64,000 bases of DNA from Semisulcospira habei (Eukaryota; Mollusca; Gastropoda; Semisulcospiridae). The DNA is taken from the NCBI GenBank assembly GCA_036245525.1, contig BTPG01000002.1:122055451-122119450 (forward strand). Direction: 5' to 3'. Shown piece by piece: positions 61,138 through 64,000 of the stretch; within the stretch, counting starts at the first letter, position 1; the number at the start of each line of letters is the position of its first letter. The notes under the pieces are model-generated. The model saw nothing but the letters and a program-made list of their open reading frames with translations. It made no database searches and was not told where the DNA came from. The position numbers and the translations under genes were made by a program.

Positions 61138-62094
61138 ATCTCTGTATTACTTGATAAATCTGCAAAAAACAAAATTAATTTACGAAGATGGCCATAGCGA
61201 CATGACTTTGGGATGAAATCATATACGTACATCCCATGGACCTAAACATAGAAAGTGGATCCCTGAACTCCTGCTGACCCTCACTACCCTTCCCCGCCCC
61301 CCCCCCCCTCATCCCCGCCCCTCCCCCTCCACTTCATCCCAATGCAATGGCCATCAGGCCAACACTGGCAAATGTAGGTCTTACCGTGACAGCTATGGGC
61401 CAAACGGTAATGTCTTTTTACGCACTGCTACTGGTACTTTGTCTTGTTTTGATCTTTTCTTTTTTGTGTGTGTGTTTTTGCTTTTTCTAAACATAACAAA
61501 TCCTTCTCTTTGGATGGCAACTTTGTGGGACGGACTTTCCATGACAGTGCAATATGGATGTACGGCAAGTTATTACAGCTTGGTTTGGGGGGGGGGGGGC
61601 GGGCGGGGGGGGGGGATTGGAAATCTCCAATTACAACTGTTATAGCATCCAACGGCAACATTCATTTGCACACATATAAAAGAAAGTGTGTACATCTAAT
61701 TACGTTGTAGGCCTACTGTCTGACTTCTGTCCTGCCGCGCCGGGACTTTGGAGTCGGTCCTGATCGCCAGAATGAAAATAGGCCCAGTGCTTGCCATCAT
61801 TTGGCACCGTGTAAGGTGCCAATAGGCACCAGTTTTAAACCATATCCGATACGTCTTCTGCTGCTGGTTTGTTTGACGACATTACACACAAAAAGTTTGA
61901 CGGTCCGTGGTCGTTGACACCAGGTGAATGAGTGTGGGCGTAACATTGTACACTCAGTAGTACAACTGCCATCCACTGCGTCGTCCCCGTTATACAATAC
62001 AATAATACAATCAGATCTAATTTTACAATCAGTATACTTTTAATCTAACAACAGCAACAACAACAAAACAACAAACCCTCACTGATGCAGCATT

Positions 62095-62225
62095 GAGGGC
62101 TGAGGCAGCACCGCTTCTGTAGCACCTGTTGTAAGGTATGGTTTCTTATATATATGGCCGGTCGTAGGTCTTCGCGGACAAGAGCAGACATGTCGGCTAG
62201 CAGACGACAGAAACTTCCGTCTAAA
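62095..62225 (+). repeat. Dispersed repeat, paired with 28790-28925
   Basis: About 75% alike by eye: GTTGTAAGGTATGGTTTCTT, then CGCGGACAAG and GCAGACGACAGAAAC. Same orientation in both places. Confidence 0.55.
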
Positions 62226-62779
62226 TTTAGAACATAAACTCTTAATACAGTACTTGTTGTTTTTGATACAGCTTTCGCTTCATATTATACCTCGACGCGT
62301 GAAAGACGTATACTAGATAAATAATACTTATCAATGTAGTAAAGAGCATAAAATAATCACAAAACTGTCTGCAAGTGCATTAATGAGCTCATGAGTGATG
62401 GATTCCCGTTGCTATAAATACATTCTTAAATTTCCGCGAAGCACTCTTCTGTCGACCGTCAACACTCGCCGTCGGATTTGTGAAATTGGAGCAAACAACT
62501 AAAAATAAACGTAACTTTGTGTGTGTTCGTTCATTCACTTCAAATCACGTGTGCGAGGCCTTGCGTAAAAAAAAAGAAAAAAAAAAAAAAAAAAAAAGAA
62601 GAGAAACAAGATGGGCCGGACGTCAGTGACGGCGCCGCTAACCCACACTGAGTCAAAGACGGTCAGTCCCGGCCTCAGTAGCTGTGGGTCTATATGTCTA
62701 TATGAGAGCAGTCCTCGCTGGTAAGACCGGGTCAGTCTCTACCTTTCAAGTTGTCTTTCAAGCAAGCAAGCAATTTTTA

Positions 62780-62990
62780 AAAGAATGGGGACTTCCAGCT
62801 ATCGCTGATTTCGTCCAGGGGGGGGGGGGAGGGGGGGGGGGGCCGGTCGGGGGGTTGGAGGGTCGGGGGGTCAGTCTGCCTGGCTGTTTGTCGCTCCGTC
62901 GCGCATCGCGGGCTGGTGGTGGTGCCGGGGCCGGGTGGGTGGTGGCGGGTGGTGGCTTAGTGTCTTCCCATTGGTTTGTCAGACTGACGT
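62780..62990 (-). repeat. LINE 3' tail module, - strand copy
   Basis: Read on the - strand: a Pro-codon-like CCACC-rich stretch, GCGACGGAGCGACAAACAG, C-runs, then TGGACGAAATCAGCGATAGC and TGGAAGTCCC. Matches the ends at 44590-44737, 53420-53520 and 54730-54840. Confidence 0.7.
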
Positions 62991-63298
62991 CATTTTAGTG
63001 TCATGACGTATTTTTTGGTTGTACGTAATTTTATGAGTATTTAACGGCGTGATATGAGTTTCACTGACTTTCGCTTCAAGGCTTGAGAAAATGGTGACTA
63101 GAATTTCAGGGTACAATTTCAGCGGCCGGTTTTGCTCATTTAGCTGGCGTGACATCAGGTTCAGTGACGGCTTTGCAGGGTGACTTCAGGTTGACTTTGG
63201 CTGTTTACCTAGCTACATGATATATTAAGTACACATGCATGCTCTCCTGAAAGCAATCCAGACCAAAAAGGTGACTGCCAAGCGTGTAATATGCAAAG

Positions 63299-63550
63299 AA
63301 GTACCCAACGGAGAAAGAAACACGCTTAGAAAAGACGGGTACAACACAATTTATTAATATTTCGGGTAAATACCCTTTGCCTAGACAAACAAACAAACAA
63401 ACACATTCCTTCTGCCAATAAAGATAAGTAGCGGCTAATCTCTCTGTTTATTTGTTTGTCTATTTTGACAAAGGGTATTTACCCGAAATATTAATAAATT
63501 GTGTTGTACCCGTCTTTTCTAAGCGTGTTTCTTTCTCCGTTGGGTACTTC
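63299..63550. mobile_element. Foldback element with about 80-bp inverted repeats
   Basis: The left arm (63299-63382) begins AAGTACCCAACGGAGAAAG and runs through TTATTAATATTTCGGGTAAA; the right arm (63463-63550) is its inverse almost base for base. The spacer is about 80 bp. No coding potential. Confidence 0.85.
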
Positions 63551-63627
63551 TCTCCTGAAAGCGCCGCCGGCGTCGATGTGTGGTGCGCGTGCTTGTGAGT
63601 GCGCGCGCGCTCCAAAGTATCCGGCTC

Positions 63628-63708
63628 CAAGAGGCACTGGCGGCCGACTGCCGGATACGGAATGATCCTCATGCGCCCTGGGCGCATGATGATCTATGCC
63701 TCTTGGAG
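63628..63708. mobile_element. Fragment of family C MITE
   Basis: CCAAGAGGCACTGGCGG ... GATCCTCATGCGCCCTGGGC / GCGCATGATGATCTATGCCT hairpin. Terminal TTAA boxes not found. Confidence 0.5.
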
Positions 63709-63735
63709 ATGCGCGCATATGTGCGGTGTGGGTGT

Positions 63736-63747
63736 GGGTGTGTGTGT

Positions 63748-63786
<39 letters not shown>
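63736..63786 (+). repeat. (GT)n then (GA)n microsatellite
   Basis: TGTGTG tract ending in GAGAGAGAGAGA before ATTACGTCAT. The same GA-to-ATTACGTCAT junction occurs near 1553-1575. Confidence 0.85.
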
Positions 63787-63823
63787 ATTACGTCATATTT
63801 AGAGTATTGCGTCAATGTGTGCG

Positions 63824-64000
63824 TGGTGACGGAGTTGCTTATTTTACGTGCACCGGCCTGACTTTCTCCAGAAGTCAAGGTTTGTTACTGTTTATTTTTA
63901 TTTTTTTTCGAAAATAATTAATTTCTACTGAAGAAGTTGAAAGGGGTACAAAGCTGGCTAACAAACTCATCCAATGAGTGTCTTTCTCCAAAGTTGACTC
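63824..64000 (+). repeat. Dispersed repeat R, 5' part
   Basis: GTGGTGACGGAGTTGCTTAT, CTCCAGAAGTCAAG and GTACAAAGCTGGCTAACAAA match 1781-1923 and 3350-3500. Cut by the window end. Confidence 0.65.

Larger units (their letters stand above)
61138..64000. other. Region upstream of the ligase gene
   Basis: No coding exon supported. It should contain the ligase promoter and 5' UTR, but no TATA box or clear initiator stands out. Contents seen: C-run at about 61300, G-run at 61588-61612, poly(A) at about 62571-62598, a dispersed repeat (62095-62225), a LINE tail on the - strand, a foldback element, a family C fragment and the start of repeat R. Confidence 0.55.

Noticed and set aside
62684..62998. 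Gly-rich coding region on the + strand
   Set aside because: Reverse of the LINE 3' tail with its C-runs; not a gene.

Overview
The window is animal nuclear DNA: split genes with GT-AG introns, abundant non-LTR, LTR and tyrosine-recombinase retrotransposons, a tRNA-derived SINE and dozens of short palindromic DNA transposons. The style of the genes and repeats suggests a lophotrochozoan, most likely a gastropod mollusc; that placement is inference. No prokaryotic feature, rRNA, stand-alone tRNA gene or CRISPR array was seen.

Two host genes lie tail to tail. On the + strand, positions 4899-20906 hold the last four recognised coding exons of an LRP3/LRP10/LRP12-type membrane receptor: three LDL-receptor class A exons, then one long exon with the transmembrane helix and a cytoplasmic tail carrying a PPPY motif and a C-terminal acidic dileucine. 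On the - strand, positions 61137-34687 hold a gene I could assemble completely from 13 exons with consistent phases (526 codons plus stop). It encodes a small ATP-dependent DNA ligase whose core resembles bacterial LigE-type ligases, preceded by two PBZ (poly-ADP-ribose-binding) zinc fingers and a SWIM-type zinc motif. This is the most interesting object in the window: its architecture suggests a strand-break ligase directed by poly(ADP-ribose).

Most of the rest is transposons. Inside the receptor introns are a decayed RTE-like LINE carrying a nested LINE fragment (6370-8607), a full-length LINE with one intact 997-codon ORF and a 10-bp target duplication (9904-13077, - strand), and a DIRS-type tyrosine-recombinase retrotransposon (about 13367-19735) with an intact recombinase but frameshifted gag and pol. 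The 15.9-kb intron 5 of the ligase gene is filled by a Ty3/Gypsy-like LTR element (40436-55872). Both of its LTRs are interrupted at nearly the same site by different pieces of LINE-like sequence, and its pol is broken by an eightfold 59-bp tandem expansion.

The intergenic space (20907-34686) and the ligase introns are studded with MITE-like foldback elements. At least four families (called A, B, C and F here) begin and end at TTAA, three of them with CCC next to it, as piggyBac-type elements do. Neighbouring copies often share a single TTAA. Family D has AGGTCAGCCTCA-type inverted ends, and one copy contains a second 59-bp tandem array. The region upstream of the ligase start (61138-64000) has no recognisable gene.
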